Both the position numbers and the translations under genes were made by a program. From NCBI RefSeq assembly GCF_010726245.1, contig NZ_AP022561.1, forward strand, positions 2,666,001 through 2,730,000: a stretch of DNA of 64,000 bases, written 5' to 3'. The stretch is from Mycolicibacterium aichiense (GTDB lineage: Bacteria > Actinomycetota > Actinomycetes > Mycobacteriales > Mycobacteriaceae). Under the pieces are notes generated by a model. The model was not told the DNA's origin, searched no databases, and saw nothing but the letters and a program-made list of their open reading frames with translations. Positions 8,301 through 17,208 of this stretch are shown one piece after another. Positions within the stretch are counted from its first letter, which is position 1. Each line of letters opens with the position of its first letter.

Positions 8301-9821
8301 ATGCACGAACACACCGTCCGCGCCACCACGCGCAGCGGCATCGTCGAGGGGTTCGTCCGCAACGGGGTCAACAGGTGGCGTTCGATTCCCTACGCCCGCC
8401 CGCCGGTGGGTGCGTTGCGTTTCCGCGCGCCGCAGCCTCCGCAACCGTGGCGCGGCGTCCGGTACTGCCACGGCTTCGCCAACTGTGCCCCTCAGCAGCG
8501 TCGCTACACGATGCTGGCGGTGGGCAAGTACCAGCCGATGGGCGAGGACTGTCTGACGCTCAACGTCGTCACACCGCAATGGACTGGCAGCGAACCGGAC
8601 CACGAACCGTTGCCGGTGATGTTCTTCATTCACGGCGGCGGCTATCTGATGGGAAGTTCGGCCACGCCCATCTATGACGGTGCCGCACTGGCTCGCCGGG
8701 GCTGCGTGTACGTCTCGGTGAACTATCGCCTCGGCGCTCTGGGGTGCGTGGACCTCTCGTCGTTGTCCACGCCGGATACTCCGATCGACAGCAATCTCTT
8801 CCTGCGCGACCTCGTGATGGCGCTGCGCTGGGTGCGCGACAACATCGGGGCGTTCGGCGGTGACCCCGGCAATGTGACGATCTTCGGCGAGAGCGCCGGT
8901 GCTCATGCCGTCGCGACGCTGCTGGCCGTCCCGGAAGCCGAAGGTCTTTTCGCACAGGCGATTTCGGAGAGTCCCGCGTCCGGTTTGGTGAGCGGTCCGG
9001 AGACCGCCGCCACGATTGCCGGCAAGTTCGCCCGGTTGCTCGGGTCCGGCGGAGACGACGGCGCGGAAACCGTGATGCGGGCCCGGCCCCGGGACCTGGT
9101 CGCGGCCCTGGACACGCTGCTGGCGCAGAGCATGACCGACATGGACGGCGCCTTCTCGCTCGGCCCCACCTACGGCGACGACGTCCTGCCCGACGATCCG
9201 ATCGCGGCCATGCGGCGCGGGTCGATCCACAAGGTGCCGCTGATCGTCGGCACCAACGCCGACGAAGGCAAGCTGTTCACCCGGTTCATGAAGCTGCTCC
9301 CGACCACCGAACCCGCCATCGAACGATTGCTGGCGAGCGCGGAACCCGAAGCGCGCCAGCGCATCACCGCGGCCTACCCCGGCTACCCGCGGCCGGCGGC
9401 CTGCGTCCAGCTCGGGGGTGATTTCGCGTTCGGGACCGCTGCCTGGCAGATCGCCGAGGCGCATGGCCGGCACGCGCCGACGTATGTGTACCGCTACGAC
9501 TACGCGCCGCGCACCCTGCACTGGTCGGGGCTGGGTGCCACCCACGCCACCGAGCTGCTGGCGGTGTTCGACATCTACCGGACCCGGTTCGGTGCCGCGC
9601 TGACCGCGGCCATGGACCGGCGATCGGCGCTGAAGGTCAGCCGGGATCTGCAGAACAGGTGGCGGCATTTCAGCCGCACCGGTGTGCCGGGCGACGGCTG
9701 GCCGCGCTACACCGAAGCGGACCGGCCGGTGCTGGTGTTCGACCGGCACACCCGCGTCGATTACGATCCCCATCCGCATCGGCGCGAGGCGTGGGCAGGG
9801 TTTTCCCTGGCCGGCCGCTAG
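8301..9821 (+). CDS. Type B carboxylesterase
   Basis: Alpha/beta-hydrolase of the carboxylesterase/cholinesterase family, about 506 residues, hydrolysing carboxylic esters. Seen: the family opening GIVEGFVRNGVNRWRSIPYARPPVG, the oxyanion loop HGGGY (about 111-115), the nucleophile elbow GESAGAHA (Ser near 198), a mid-protein acid region and the late GATHATEL motif supplying the catalytic His. There is no signal peptide, so it is probably cytoplasmic. The substrate cannot be told; drug-type and lipid esters are both possible. Confidence 0.9.
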   Translation: MHEHTVRATTRSGIVEGFVRNGVNRWRSIPYARPPVGALRFRAPQPPQPWRGVRYCHGFANCAPQQRRYTMLAVGKYQPMGEDCLTLNVVTPQWTGSEPDHEPLPVMFFIHGGGYLMGSSATPIYDGAALARRGCVYVSVNYRLGALGCVDLSSLSTPDTPIDSNLFLRDLVMALRWVRDNIGAFGGDPGNVTIFGESAGAHAVATLLAVPEAEGLFAQAISESPASGLVSGPETAATIAGKFARLLGSGGDDGAETVMRARPRDLVAALDTLLAQSMTDMDGAFSLGPTYGDDVLPDDPIAAMRRGSIHKVPLIVGTNADEGKLFTRFMKLLPTTEPAIERLLASAEPEARQRITAAYPGYPRPAACVQLGGDFAFGTAAWQIAEAHGRHAPTYVYRYDYAPRTLHWSGLGATHATELLAVFDIYRTRFGAALTAAMDRRSALKVSRDLQNRWRHFSRTGVPGDGWPRYTEADRPVLVFDRHTRVDYDPHPHRREAWAGFSLAGR

Positions 9822-9892
9822 CCTGACCAGGACTGATTTGACACCCGTCAAGAGATGGCGGGAAAACCTTTCGGGCCGCCAGGGATGTGTCC

Positions 9893-9898
9893 TAGGTT
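9893..9898 (+). promoter_or_regulatory. -10 box of leaderless promoter for the kinase fusion
   Basis: TAGGTT lies 6 nt before GTG 9905 with no ribosome-binding site, the same arrangement as the boxes at 8289 and 19356. Confidence 0.5.
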
Positions 9899-9904
9899 GG
9901 TCGC

Positions 9905-11890
9905 GTGCAGACCAACGACATCGTCATCGAGCGACCGACTGACCTGACCGCCGAGTGGCTGACCACCGCCATCGGGTTCCCGGTCACCGGATTCACCGTC
10001 GACCGCATCGGTACCGGCCAGATGAGCGAGTGCTACCGGGTCGGACTGACATATGACGACGGCGTCGACGGGCCCGCCTCGGTGGTCCTCAAGGTCGCGG
10101 CGACCGATCCGACGAGCAGACAGACCGGGATGGCGCTGGGACTCTACGAGCGCGAGGTCAGGTTCTACGCCGATATCGCGCCGCGCCTCGGTGGTCCGGT
10201 GGCCGAGTGCTTTCACAGTTCGTACGACCCCGAGACCGGGATCTTCACGCTGCTTCTCGACGACGCGGCACCCGCCGAGGTCGGTAATGAAATCCGCGGC
10301 GCCACAATCGAAGACGCCGTTCTGGCGCTGACGCAGCTGGGACGGCTGCACGCCCCGGTGATCGGTAACGATCATCTGGCCGACGCCGAATGGCTGACCC
10401 GGGCGGCGCCGCTGGACCAGGCGCTGATCGGTCAGCTCTGGGCGGGTTTCGCCGATCGCTACGGCGATGCGATCACCGCCGAGCAGCGGCAGGTGTGTGA
10501 CCGGCTGGTGGGCAGCTTCGACGCCTACCTGGCTGACGAGTCCCTGCCCGAGCGGATCAAGGGTCTGGTGCACGGCGATTACCGGCTCGACAACATGTTG
10601 TTCGGCCGTCCCGGATCCCGGCGCGACCTCACCGTCGTGGACTGGCAGACCGTCACCTGGGGGCCGGCCATGACAGACGTGGCGTACTTCATCGGATGTG
10701 CTGTCACCATCGACGATCGGCGTGCCCACTACGACGAGCTGCTTCGCGCGTATCACCAAGGGCTGGGCCCTGATTCGGGTGTCACTCTCGACCAGGTGCG
10801 CGAGGGCGTCCGGCGCCAGAGCTTCGCGGGGGTGATGATGGCGGTGGTCTCGTCGATGCTTGTCGAGCGCACCGACCGGGGCGACGAGATGTTCCTGACC
10901 ATGCTGGACCGGCATACCAGCCACGTCCTCGACACCGGCGCGCTCGACATCCTGCCGCCGCCGTCCACCGCTGCCGCCCTGACGCCCGACCCGGCTGACG
11001 AAGGCGCCCATCAGCCCGGCGACGAGCCACTGTGGAACGAGAGCTGGTACTGGGACTTCGCCGACCCGGCTCAGGGGATCGGCGGCTGGCTGCGGCTCGG
11101 CCTGGTACCCAACCAGAATGTCGCGTGGATCAACGCCCTGGTGTGCGGCCCCGATATGCCCACGGTTGCGCTGGTCAACTTCGAGGCGCCGATGCCCAGC
11201 GACCCCTCGGTGGCCAAGGCCGATGGCGCCGAACTGCGTCATGGCGCCATCACTCCGCTGCAGACTTACCGCGTCGAGGTCCGCGGAACAGCGCTGGAAT
11301 ACGACGATCCGTCGGCGCTGCTGCGCGATGAGCCCGGCAGGCCCGTCGAATTGGCCATGGACCTCACCTGGACGACGGTCGGGACCCCGTACGCGTATCG
11401 CATCACCACTCGCTACGAAATCCCCTGCACCGTAACCGGAACCGTCACCATTGACGGGAAGGTGCACCGGTTCGAGGCGGTTCCGGGGCAGCGTGATCAT
11501 TCCCACGGCGTGCGTGACTGGTGGAGCATGGACTGGGTCTGGAGCGCCCTGCACCTCGACGACGGCACCCACCTGCACGGTGTCGACCTGCGCATCCCAG
11601 GCATGGACCCGATCAGCGTCGGCTACCTGCAGCGCTCCGGCGAACCGGTCACCGAGACGACGACTGTGCGTGCCGAAGCGACGTTCTCCGACAACGGGTT
11701 ACCGCTGACGACGACCATCGAGTACCTGCCCGGTCCGGTCCAGACGACCGTCGCTGTTCGCGGCCACGCGCCTGTGCGGCTGGTGGCGCCGGAGGGTCAG
11801 GTCAGTTTCTTCCCGCGGGCCTGGGTCACCGTCGAGACCGCCGATGGGCGGACCGGGTCAGGCTGGGTGGAGTGGAACCGCAACCTGTGA
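9905..11890 (+). CDS. Aminoglycoside-phosphotransferase-like kinase fused to AttH-like domain
   Basis: A 661-residue two-domain protein. Residues 1 to about 340 form a choline/aminoglycoside-kinase-like domain, with the VVLKV lysine strand near 60, Brenner motif HGDYRLDN at 223-230 and the DFG-equivalent VVDWQT at 245-250. From about 375 a beta-rich domain (WNESWYWDFADP..., GQRDHSHGVRDWWSMDWVWSALHL) resembles AttH/DUF7064-type lipocalin-like proteins. A small-molecule or lipid kinase joined to a ligand-binding or isomerase-like barrel is inferred. Substrate unknown, possibly a hydroxylated terpenoid or steroid. Confidence 0.8.
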   Translation: MQTNDIVIERPTDLTAEWLTTAIGFPVTGFTVDRIGTGQMSECYRVGLTYDDGVDGPASVVLKVAATDPTSRQTGMALGLYEREVRFYADIAPRLGGPVAECFHSSYDPETGIFTLLLDDAAPAEVGNEIRGATIEDAVLALTQLGRLHAPVIGNDHLADAEWLTRAAPLDQALIGQLWAGFADRYGDAITAEQRQVCDRLVGSFDAYLADESLPERIKGLVHGDYRLDNMLFGRPGSRRDLTVVDWQTVTWGPAMTDVAYFIGCAVTIDDRRAHYDELLRAYHQGLGPDSGVTLDQVREGVRRQSFAGVMMAVVSSMLVERTDRGDEMFLTMLDRHTSHVLDTGALDILPPPSTAAALTPDPADEGAHQPGDEPLWNESWYWDFADPAQGIGGWLRLGLVPNQNVAWINALVCGPDMPTVALVNFEAPMPSDPSVAKADGAELRHGAITPLQTYRVEVRGTALEYDDPSALLRDEPGRPVELAMDLTWTTVGTPYAYRITTRYEIPCTVTGTVTIDGKVHRFEAVPGQRDHSHGVRDWWSMDWVWSALHLDDGTHLHGVDLRIPGMDPISVGYLQRSGEPVTETTTVRAEATFSDNGLPLTTTIEYLPGPVQTTVAVRGHAPVRLVAPEGQVSFFPRAWVTVETADGRTGSGWVEWNRNL

Positions 11891-11926
11891 CCGGTTGAGT
11901 CCGGTACTGCGCGGGTACGCGCAGGA

Positions 11927-12145
11927 ATGGGCAAGGACGAATTCCACAAGGGCGACAAAGTCACCTGGCAGAGCCACGGCAGCACCGCGGAGGGAACGGT
12001 GGAGGAGAAGATCACCTCCGACACCACTGCCGCCAAGCGCACGGTGCGGGCGTCGAGCGACGATCCCCAGTACCGGGTTCGCAGCGACAAGAGCGGTAAC
12101 GACGCCGTGCACAAGCCCGAAGCGCTGCATCGCAAGTCGAGCTGA
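11927..12145 (+). CDS. DUF2945 family small protein
   Basis: A 72-residue hydrophilic protein with the DUF2945 (hypervirulence-associated, Tudor/SH3-like) pattern: FHKGDKVTWQSHGSTAEGTVEEKI, then DDPQYRVRSDKSGNDAVHKPEAL. The GDKVxW...G.VxxK core suggests a small beta barrel. Function unknown in bacteria. It stands alone between convergent and divergent neighbours. Confidence 0.82.
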   Translation: MGKDEFHKGDKVTWQSHGSTAEGTVEEKITSDTTAAKRTVRASSDDPQYRVRSDKSGNDAVHKPEALHRKSS

Positions 12146-12161
12146 AGCCGGGAGACCCGTC

Positions 12162-13049
12162 CTAGAGGTGTGCGCTGTCGTCGTCGAGTTCGTCGCGGCG
12201 CAGCGCCATCGGCGTGGCGGCAGGCAGGTCGCCACCGGCGATGACCGTCCGGGTGATCGGCGTCAGAGCCCGGAACAGGCGCTCCACCGACTCGTCGTCG
12301 AGAGCGTCCAGCGCGCGCAGCGACAGGCTGTCGGTGCGCGTCTCGACGTGCTCCTTCAGGGCCCGGCCGGCATCGGTGAGGGCACCTGTGCCAGTGAGCA
12401 ATCCGCGCTCATGAAGCGAGCGGACGCAGGAGTCCCACTCCTCGTCGGAGTAGTCGCGGCTGCGTTTGATGAAGTCGGCGGGCACCGCCCCGGCGCCGAC
12501 GTGGAACACGTTGGATTCGCGTCCGCTGATGCCTTCGCTCACCAGCGCGGCGATGTGGCCGTCGCCGCGGTGCTCACGCAACAGCGTCGCGGCATGCCAG
12601 AGCGCGGCCAGCGGGGAGTCCGGCCAGGGCAGCGCCCGGTTGGCCGCGAACAGCGGACGACCGTCGAGTGGAGCGTTTCTCGCGGCAAGTCCGGCCAGTT
12701 CGGCGGCTTCCGCCACTCCCGGGGAGTCGTCGCCGAGCCCGTAGCCCTGCAGCGCCTGGACGGCGGTGTCCTGCCGGACGCGCACCATCTCCTCGGGTGC
12801 GGCGACGTCCCAGATCGCGGGTATCGCCTTGGCCACCCGTTCGGTGGAGAAGTTGTAGAAGGTCGCGGTCACCACCTCCACCGGCACCCGGCCGAGCGGT
12901 GCGGAACGACCGGCGAAGTAGCCGCGCCAGAATCCGACGAATCCCAAGGCGTCGAAGGCACTTCGCACCCCCGGTGCGAAGTAGGTGATGCCGTGCACGG
13001 GTTCGTAACGGTCGAAGAAGCGGCGAGCCAGGGCCGGGGTTCTGCTCAT
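12162..13049 (-). CDS. SCO6745 family protein (SalK-like)
   Basis: A 295-residue protein with the family opening ARRFFDRYEPVHGITYFAPGVRSAFDALGFVGFWRGYFAGRSAPLG and the motif VVTATFYNFSTERVAKAIPAIW. The family is common in actinobacteria. Its C-terminal half (HERGLLTGTGALTDAGRALKEHVETRTD) looks like a winged helix. The biochemical role is not established. It converges on the DUF2945 gene and diverges from the DUF4333 lipoprotein gene. Confidence 0.78.
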   Translation of the reverse strand: MSRTPALARRFFDRYEPVHGITYFAPGVRSAFDALGFVGFWRGYFAGRSAPLGRVPVEVVTATFYNFSTERVAKAIPAIWDVAAPEEMVRVRQDTAVQALQGYGLGDDSPGVAEAAELAGLAARNAPLDGRPLFAANRALPWPDSPLAALWHAATLLREHRGDGHIAALVSEGISGRESNVFHVGAGAVPADFIKRSRDYSDEEWDSCVRSLHERGLLTGTGALTDAGRALKEHVETRTDSLSLRALDALDDESVERLFRALTPITRTVIAGGDLPAATPMALRRDELDDDSAHL

Positions 13050-13123
13050 TGAAATAGTGAACCACTTGGTATCTTGCTGGCATCGTGCGGCCGCCCGCGC
13101 CGCGAGCCGGCTGGGAGGTCACA

Positions 13124-13666
13124 TTGCGTGCCATGACGGTGCTCGCTCGCCTCGGCGCCGGGCTCGCCGCGGTGAGCCTCGCCGCGGCGGCACTGAGTGG
13201 GTGTTCCTCAGACGTCAGCACCGGTGGTCTTGCCGTGTCGAAAACGGACCTCGAGAAAGACATCACCCAGCGGCTGCAGAAGGCGGGCGAGAAACCGCAA
13301 ACCGTGACCTGTGCCGATAATCTGCGGGGCGAAGGCGGCAAGACCACCCGCTGCGAGGTGCTGCTGAGCGGCGCCGACAGCTTCGACCTCGTGGTCACCG
13401 CGACGAAGATCGACGGCGAGAACATCAGCTACAGCATGGTCCCCGCCGCGTCGAAGGAGCAGCTCGACAAGCTCGTGGCCAAGACCGTGTCGCAATCCTC
13501 CGGGGCGGCGGTCGATTCCGCCGACTGCGATGGCGGTCTGGAAGGGAAACCGGGCGCGGAGGCGCACTGCGACGTGACGGCGGCGGGCGAAACGACGCCG
13601 CACACGGTGACGGTGACCAAGGTGGAGGGGCTGATGATGTACTTCCATGTGCAGCCGGCGGCATAG
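13124..13666 (+). CDS. DUF4333-type lipoprotein
   Basis: A 180-residue secreted lipoprotein. The lipobox LSGC puts lipidation at Cys27 when read from TTG 13124, which is favoured by GGGAGG at 13113-13118; ATG 13133 and GTG 13085 are alternatives. The mature part holds two related modules, each with a C...C pair (TCADNL...TRCEVL and DCDGGL...AHCDVT) followed by a V-T-V-T-K strand, as in DUF4333 proteins of mycobacterial cell envelopes. Function unknown. Confidence 0.8.
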   Translation: MRAMTVLARLGAGLAAVSLAAAALSGCSSDVSTGGLAVSKTDLEKDITQRLQKAGEKPQTVTCADNLRGEGGKTTRCEVLLSGADSFDLVVTATKIDGENISYSMVPAASKEQLDKLVAKTVSQSSGAAVDSADCDGGLEGKPGAEAHCDVTAAGETTPHTVTVTKVEGLMMYFHVQPAA

Positions 13667-13675
13667 TCCGGCAAC

Positions 13676-14395
13676 CTAATTGCCCGGCGCCGCAAGGTCA
13701 CCGGCCAGCGCTGCCGCGGCCTCGTCGATGATGGCCCGCATCGCGCGCTCGGCGGCAGCCTCGTCGCGCATCCGGATCGCGCGTGCCACCTCATCGTGCA
13801 GTTCGATCGCGGCGGGGTTGGGCCGATCGGGCATCATGCCGTGATGAGTGCGGCCGCCGAGAACCTCGGCGACGACATCGTTGAGCGCGCGGAACATCTC
13901 GTTGCCGCTTGCCTCCAACAACGTGCGGTGAAAGATCTTGTCCGCCAGCAAATATGATTCCAGGTCGCCGGATCGGCCGTGTACCACCATGTCGGACACG
14001 GCGGCGGCCATGATGCGGCACTGGTGGGGGTCTGCGCGGCGCGCAGCCAGTGCCGCAGCCGCAGGCTCGAAACCGCGACGCAACTCCGACAGCGACATCA
14101 GCTGCGCGGTTCGGTCACCGACATCCAATCGCCAGCGAATGACCCTTGGGTCGAACACGTTCCATTTGCTCGCCGGCTGGATGGTGATGCCGACCCGTCG
14201 GCGTGGGGCGACCATCCGCATGGACTCGAGCACCCGGATGGCCTCGCGCGCCACCGAGCGAGAGACCCCGTGGTCCGCGCTGACGCCGTCGAGGGTCAGC
14301 ACGTGCCCGGGCTGGTAGTGGCCGGAGACAATCGCCTCGCCGAGAGCGGTCAGCACGCTGCTATGCAACTCGCTGACCATTGGCTCCGAACTCAC
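13676..14395 (-). CDS. gntR: GntR/FadR-family repressor of the gluconate operon
   Basis: A 239-residue regulator with an N-terminal winged helix (VLTLDGVSADHGVSRSVAREAIRVLESMRMVAPRRRVG) and a C-terminal FCD all-helical ligand domain with conserved His positions (e.g. FHRTLLEASGNEMFRAL). It is divergent from gluconate kinase and permease, so gluconate or its phosphate is the likely effector. The start is uncertain: GTG 14395, TTG 14398 or ATG 14380. The first two lie inside the left arm of the symmetrical control region. Confidence 0.85.
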   Translation of the reverse strand: MSSEPMVSELHSSVLTALGEAIVSGHYQPGHVLTLDGVSADHGVSRSVAREAIRVLESMRMVAPRRRVGITIQPASKWNVFDPRVIRWRLDVGDRTAQLMSLSELRRGFEPAAAALAARRADPHQCRIMAAAVSDMVVHGRSGDLESYLLADKIFHRTLLEASGNEMFRALNDVVAEVLGGRTHHGMMPDRPNPAAIELHDEVARAIRMRDEAAAERAMRAIIDEAAAALAGDLAAPGN

Positions 14396-14480
14396 CAATA
14401 CATGGTGTCATACATGTCTTATAGCCAGGTAAAAACAGATTCATCACGATTTGGTCTTGAAAAGGTATGACTATTGGTGA
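14392..14480. promoter_or_regulatory. Symmetrical divergent control region of the gluconate genes
   Basis: Two perfect 9-bp arms, TCACCAATA (14392-14400) and TATTGGTGA (14472-14480), each touch one gene start. Inside them lie a second inverted pair, GTCATAC (14407-14413) and GTATGAC (14465-14471), and a local inverted repeat ACATG-N8-CATGT (14400-14417). Each gene therefore begins with the same GTATGAC...TATTGGTGA block. These are inferred GntR operators controlling both directions. Confidence 0.6.
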
Positions 14481-15014
14481 ATGCTGTGTGACATGCCGAA
14501 CAGCCGGGTAGACGCAGGCATGACCTCACCCATCGTCGTCATGGGAGTGTCCGGTTCGGGGAAATCAACCGTCGGCGCGGCCTTGGCGCAACGGCTGCGC
14601 GTGCCTTTCGCCGACGCCGACGATTTCCACCCGCCTGCCAACATCGCCAAGATGACCGCGGGGCACGCCCTCGACGACGAGGACCGTTTCCCGTGGCTCG
14701 AGGCGATCGGGGTGTGGCTGGCCGAGCACCCCGGCGGCGGCGTGATGAGCTGCTCGGCGCTCAAACGTAAGTACCGCGATCAGCTTCGCCGGCATTGCCA
14801 CGACGTGACGTTCCTGCATTTGGACGGAACAGCGGAGGTCATTGCCCGCCGGCAGGCAAGCAGGCCAGGCCATTTCATGCCGGCGAGCCTGCTGACTTCG
14901 CAATTCGCCACGCTCGAACCCCTCGATGCCGACGAAGAAGGCATCAGCATCGACGTCGATCAGAGCATCGATTCGATCGTCGACAGCTACATCTCCCGCA
15001 CATCAGGAAAGTGA
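14481..15014 (+). CDS. gntK: Gluconokinase
   Basis: Phosphorylates D-gluconate with ATP to 6-phosphogluconate, feeding the pentose phosphate pathway. P-loop GVSGSGKST at 22-30 (from ATG 14481), then ADADDFHPPANIAKMTAGHALDDEDRFPWL, SCSALKRKYRDQLR and GHFMPASLLTSQFATLEPL, all typical of the GntK family. ATG 14481 directly follows the right operator arm; ATG 14520 (MTSPIVVMG) would give the usual family length and is a real alternative. The permease gene follows after 5 nt. Confidence 0.93.
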   Translation: MLCDMPNSRVDAGMTSPIVVMGVSGSGKSTVGAALAQRLRVPFADADDFHPPANIAKMTAGHALDDEDRFPWLEAIGVWLAEHPGGGVMSCSALKRKYRDQLRRHCHDVTFLHLDGTAEVIARRQASRPGHFMPASLLTSQFATLEPLDADEEGISIDVDQSIDSIVDSYISRTSGK

Positions 15015-15019
15015 CGCCG

Positions 15020-16459
15020 ATGACGAACGCCCATGCCATCCTTCTGGCCGAAGCGCCCAAGCTGCCCACCCCGGTAGCGCCCGGATGGCAGCTCATCCTG
15101 GCCTTCCTCGCCGGTATCGCGGTGATCGTCGTCCTCATCACCGTGCTGCACCTACACCCGTTCCTGTCGTTGATCTTTGGTGCCCTGACTGTGGGGATCG
15201 TCGCGGGCGAGAATCTGGAGAAGGTACTCAAGTCGTTCAGTGACGGGTTCGGCTCCACCGCGGCCGGTGTCGGTATCTTGATCGCCCTCGGCGCGATGTT
15301 CGCCAAACTTCTCGCCGATTCCGGAGGCGCGGACGAGATCGTCGACACCATCGTCGGTCGTGCCTCACCGCGCGCGCTGCCGTGGGCGATGGCCTTGGTG
15401 GGCGCGATCATCGGCCTGCCGATGTTCTTCGAGATCGGCCTGGTACTGCTGATGCCGGTCATCTATCTGGTCTCGCGGCGCTCCCAGCTGTCGCTGATCA
15501 CTGTGGGAATCCCGGCACTGGCCGGCCTTTCGGCCATGCACGGATTCGTACCGCCGCACCCGGGGCCGCTGACCGCGATCAGCCTGCTCCACGCCGATCT
15601 CGGCCTGACCCTGGCTTTCGGTGTCGCGGTGGCGATCCCGACGATCATCGTGGCGGGCCCGCTGTTCGGCAAGCTCGCCGGCCGCTGGGTGGTCGTCGAG
15701 GCACCCGACACGTTCGGTTCGGGCGCCGCCGCGGTGCGCGCGGCCGGCCCGGAGGCTGAGGTGATGCCCGACGAGAACCGCGGTGATCGCAGGCCGTCAT
15801 TCGGTGTGACGTTGTTCAGTGTGCTCCTGCCCGTCGTCCTCATGCTCGGAAAGGCGCTCGTCGACATTTTCATCGACGACGAGAATCAATGGTTCCGAAT
15901 CACTTTCGACGTTCTGGGCACCCCGCTGGTCGCGCTGTTGCTTGCGGTGATCGTCGGCATCTTCACCCTTGGCCGCGGCGCGGGGATGTCTCGCAGCGAC
16001 GTGATGAAGTGCGTCGAGTCGGGTCTGCCTCCGGTGGCGGGCATCATCCTGATCGTCGCCGCGGGTGGCGGTTTCAAGCAGGTGCTGGTCGACAGCGGAA
16101 TCGGCACTCTGCTGGCGGACTGGGCCAAGGATGTCAACATCTCGGTCATCGTGCTGGCCTGGGTTCTTGCCGTGCTGATCCGGCTGGCGACCGGCTCGGC
16201 GACGGTGGCCACCATCACCGCGTCCGCGCTGGTCCTCCAGCTGGTCGAGGGCCTCAGCAGCGGTCAGGTGTCGCTGGTGGTGTTGGCAGTCGGCGCCGGC
16301 TCGCTCTTCTTCTCCCATGTCAACGACGCCGGATTCTGGTTGGTCAACCAGTACTTCCGGATCAGTGTCGGGCAGACGATCAAGACCTGGTCACTGATGG
16401 AGACGGTGCTGTCGGTGACCGGCCTGATCGTCGTGCTGCTCCTCGGGTTGGTGATCTGA
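15020..16459 (+). CDS. gntP: Gluconate:H+ symporter, GntP family
   Basis: A 479-residue membrane protein with about 12 hydrophobic segments. Family signatures include LSLIFGALTVGIVAGENLEKVLKSFSDGFGSTAAGVGILIALGAMF, MHGFVPPHPGPLTA and FFSHVNDAGFWLVNQYF. It imports gluconate with protons for the kinase just upstream. ATG 15020 is chosen, with AGGAAA about 10 nt before it; GTG 15011 is possible. The long 5' extension back into gntK is rejected. Confidence 0.93.
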   Translation: MTNAHAILLAEAPKLPTPVAPGWQLILAFLAGIAVIVVLITVLHLHPFLSLIFGALTVGIVAGENLEKVLKSFSDGFGSTAAGVGILIALGAMFAKLLADSGGADEIVDTIVGRASPRALPWAMALVGAIIGLPMFFEIGLVLLMPVIYLVSRRSQLSLITVGIPALAGLSAMHGFVPPHPGPLTAISLLHADLGLTLAFGVAVAIPTIIVAGPLFGKLAGRWVVVEAPDTFGSGAAAVRAAGPEAEVMPDENRGDRRPSFGVTLFSVLLPVVLMLGKALVDIFIDDENQWFRITFDVLGTPLVALLLAVIVGIFTLGRGAGMSRSDVMKCVESGLPPVAGIILIVAAGGGFKQVLVDSGIGTLLADWAKDVNISVIVLAWVLAVLIRLATGSATVATITASALVLQLVEGLSSGQVSLVVLAVGAGSLFFSHVNDAGFWLVNQYFRISVGQTIKTWSLMETVLSVTGLIVVLLLGLVI

Positions 16460-16468
16460 CCGCGGCGG

Positions 16469-17116
16469 TCAGCCCTTGACGACCTGGGTTCCGCCGGCGA
16501 GTTCGTCGTGCTTGCCCTGCTTGGTCGGACTGCCGTTGATCGTCACCGCGATCACGATGTAGGCGATGACGGCCAGCAGACCGCCGATGTAGGGAATCAC
16601 CGACAGCAACGTGAACGAGTTGCGGATGGCCGACTGCTGAACATCCGGCTTGGGTGCACCGCCGGGCCCGCGCACGCTCAGGCCCAGGATGTTCTTGGCC
16701 GGAGTCCAGCCCTGGGTCACCTCGAAGACGACGAAGTACGCAAACGTCAGTACGCCCGAAAACAGCCCGGTCACAAGGATGTTGCTGGTCGCATCGAACA
16801 GCAACGCCAGCACGAAGGACACGATGCCGACGATGAGGCCGTCGATCAGACGTGCGGCGAACCGAATACCCAGCCCGCCGGGTTGCCCACCGGCAGGAAT
16901 CGGCGGCGGAAAACCGCCACCGTAACTCGGTTGCCCATAAGGATTTTGCCCATAGGGATTGTGCGGTGGCGGGGCGTACCCGCCCGGCTGGCCGGGCGGC
17001 GGCGGGGGATACCCGGACGGCGGAGGGGGATAACTCCCCGGCTGACCCGTCGGCGGAGGCGGGGGATAGCCCCCGGGCGGACCGTACGCGTTCGGGTCGT
17101 TGTCACCGGTGGTCAT
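16469..17116 (-). CDS. RDD family membrane protein with proline-rich N-terminus
   Basis: A 215-residue protein. Residues 1-75 are a Pro/Gly/Tyr-rich disordered tail made of PPPPxGQPGxY-like repeats with NPYGQNPYGQ. The rest is an RDD domain (GLGIRFAARLIDGLIVGIV...) with about three membrane segments and the second-helix pattern TQGWTPAKNILGLSVRGPGG. RDD proteins are proposed small transporters or stress factors; function here is unknown. It converges on gntP. Confidence 0.86.
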   Translation of the reverse strand: MTTGDNDPNAYGPPGGYPPPPPTGQPGSYPPPPSGYPPPPPGQPGGYAPPPHNPYGQNPYGQPSYGGGFPPPIPAGGQPGGLGIRFAARLIDGLIVGIVSFVLALLFDATSNILVTGLFSGVLTFAYFVVFEVTQGWTPAKNILGLSVRGPGGAPKPDVQQSAIRNSFTLLSVIPYIGGLLAVIAYIVIAVTINGSPTKQGKHDELAGGTQVVKG

Positions 17117-17208
17117 TGCTCGCTCCTCCCGCTGAAATCAGTCCGGCCCAATCTACCCTCCGAGCCGGACACAGCAGGGGCTCCCGCCCGCGGTGCGACC
17201 GCGGCGCC

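Noticed and set aside
7701..9851. 716-residue open frame antisense to the lipoprotein and carboxylesterase genes
   Set aside because: It has no family motifs and mirrors the esterase codon pattern; high GC produces long antisense frames. The esterase has full catalytic motifs and a promoter.
9848..11578. 576-residue antisense frame opposite the kinase fusion
   Set aside because: Low-complexity, repeat-like composition with no domain; the plus-strand protein carries kinase motifs.
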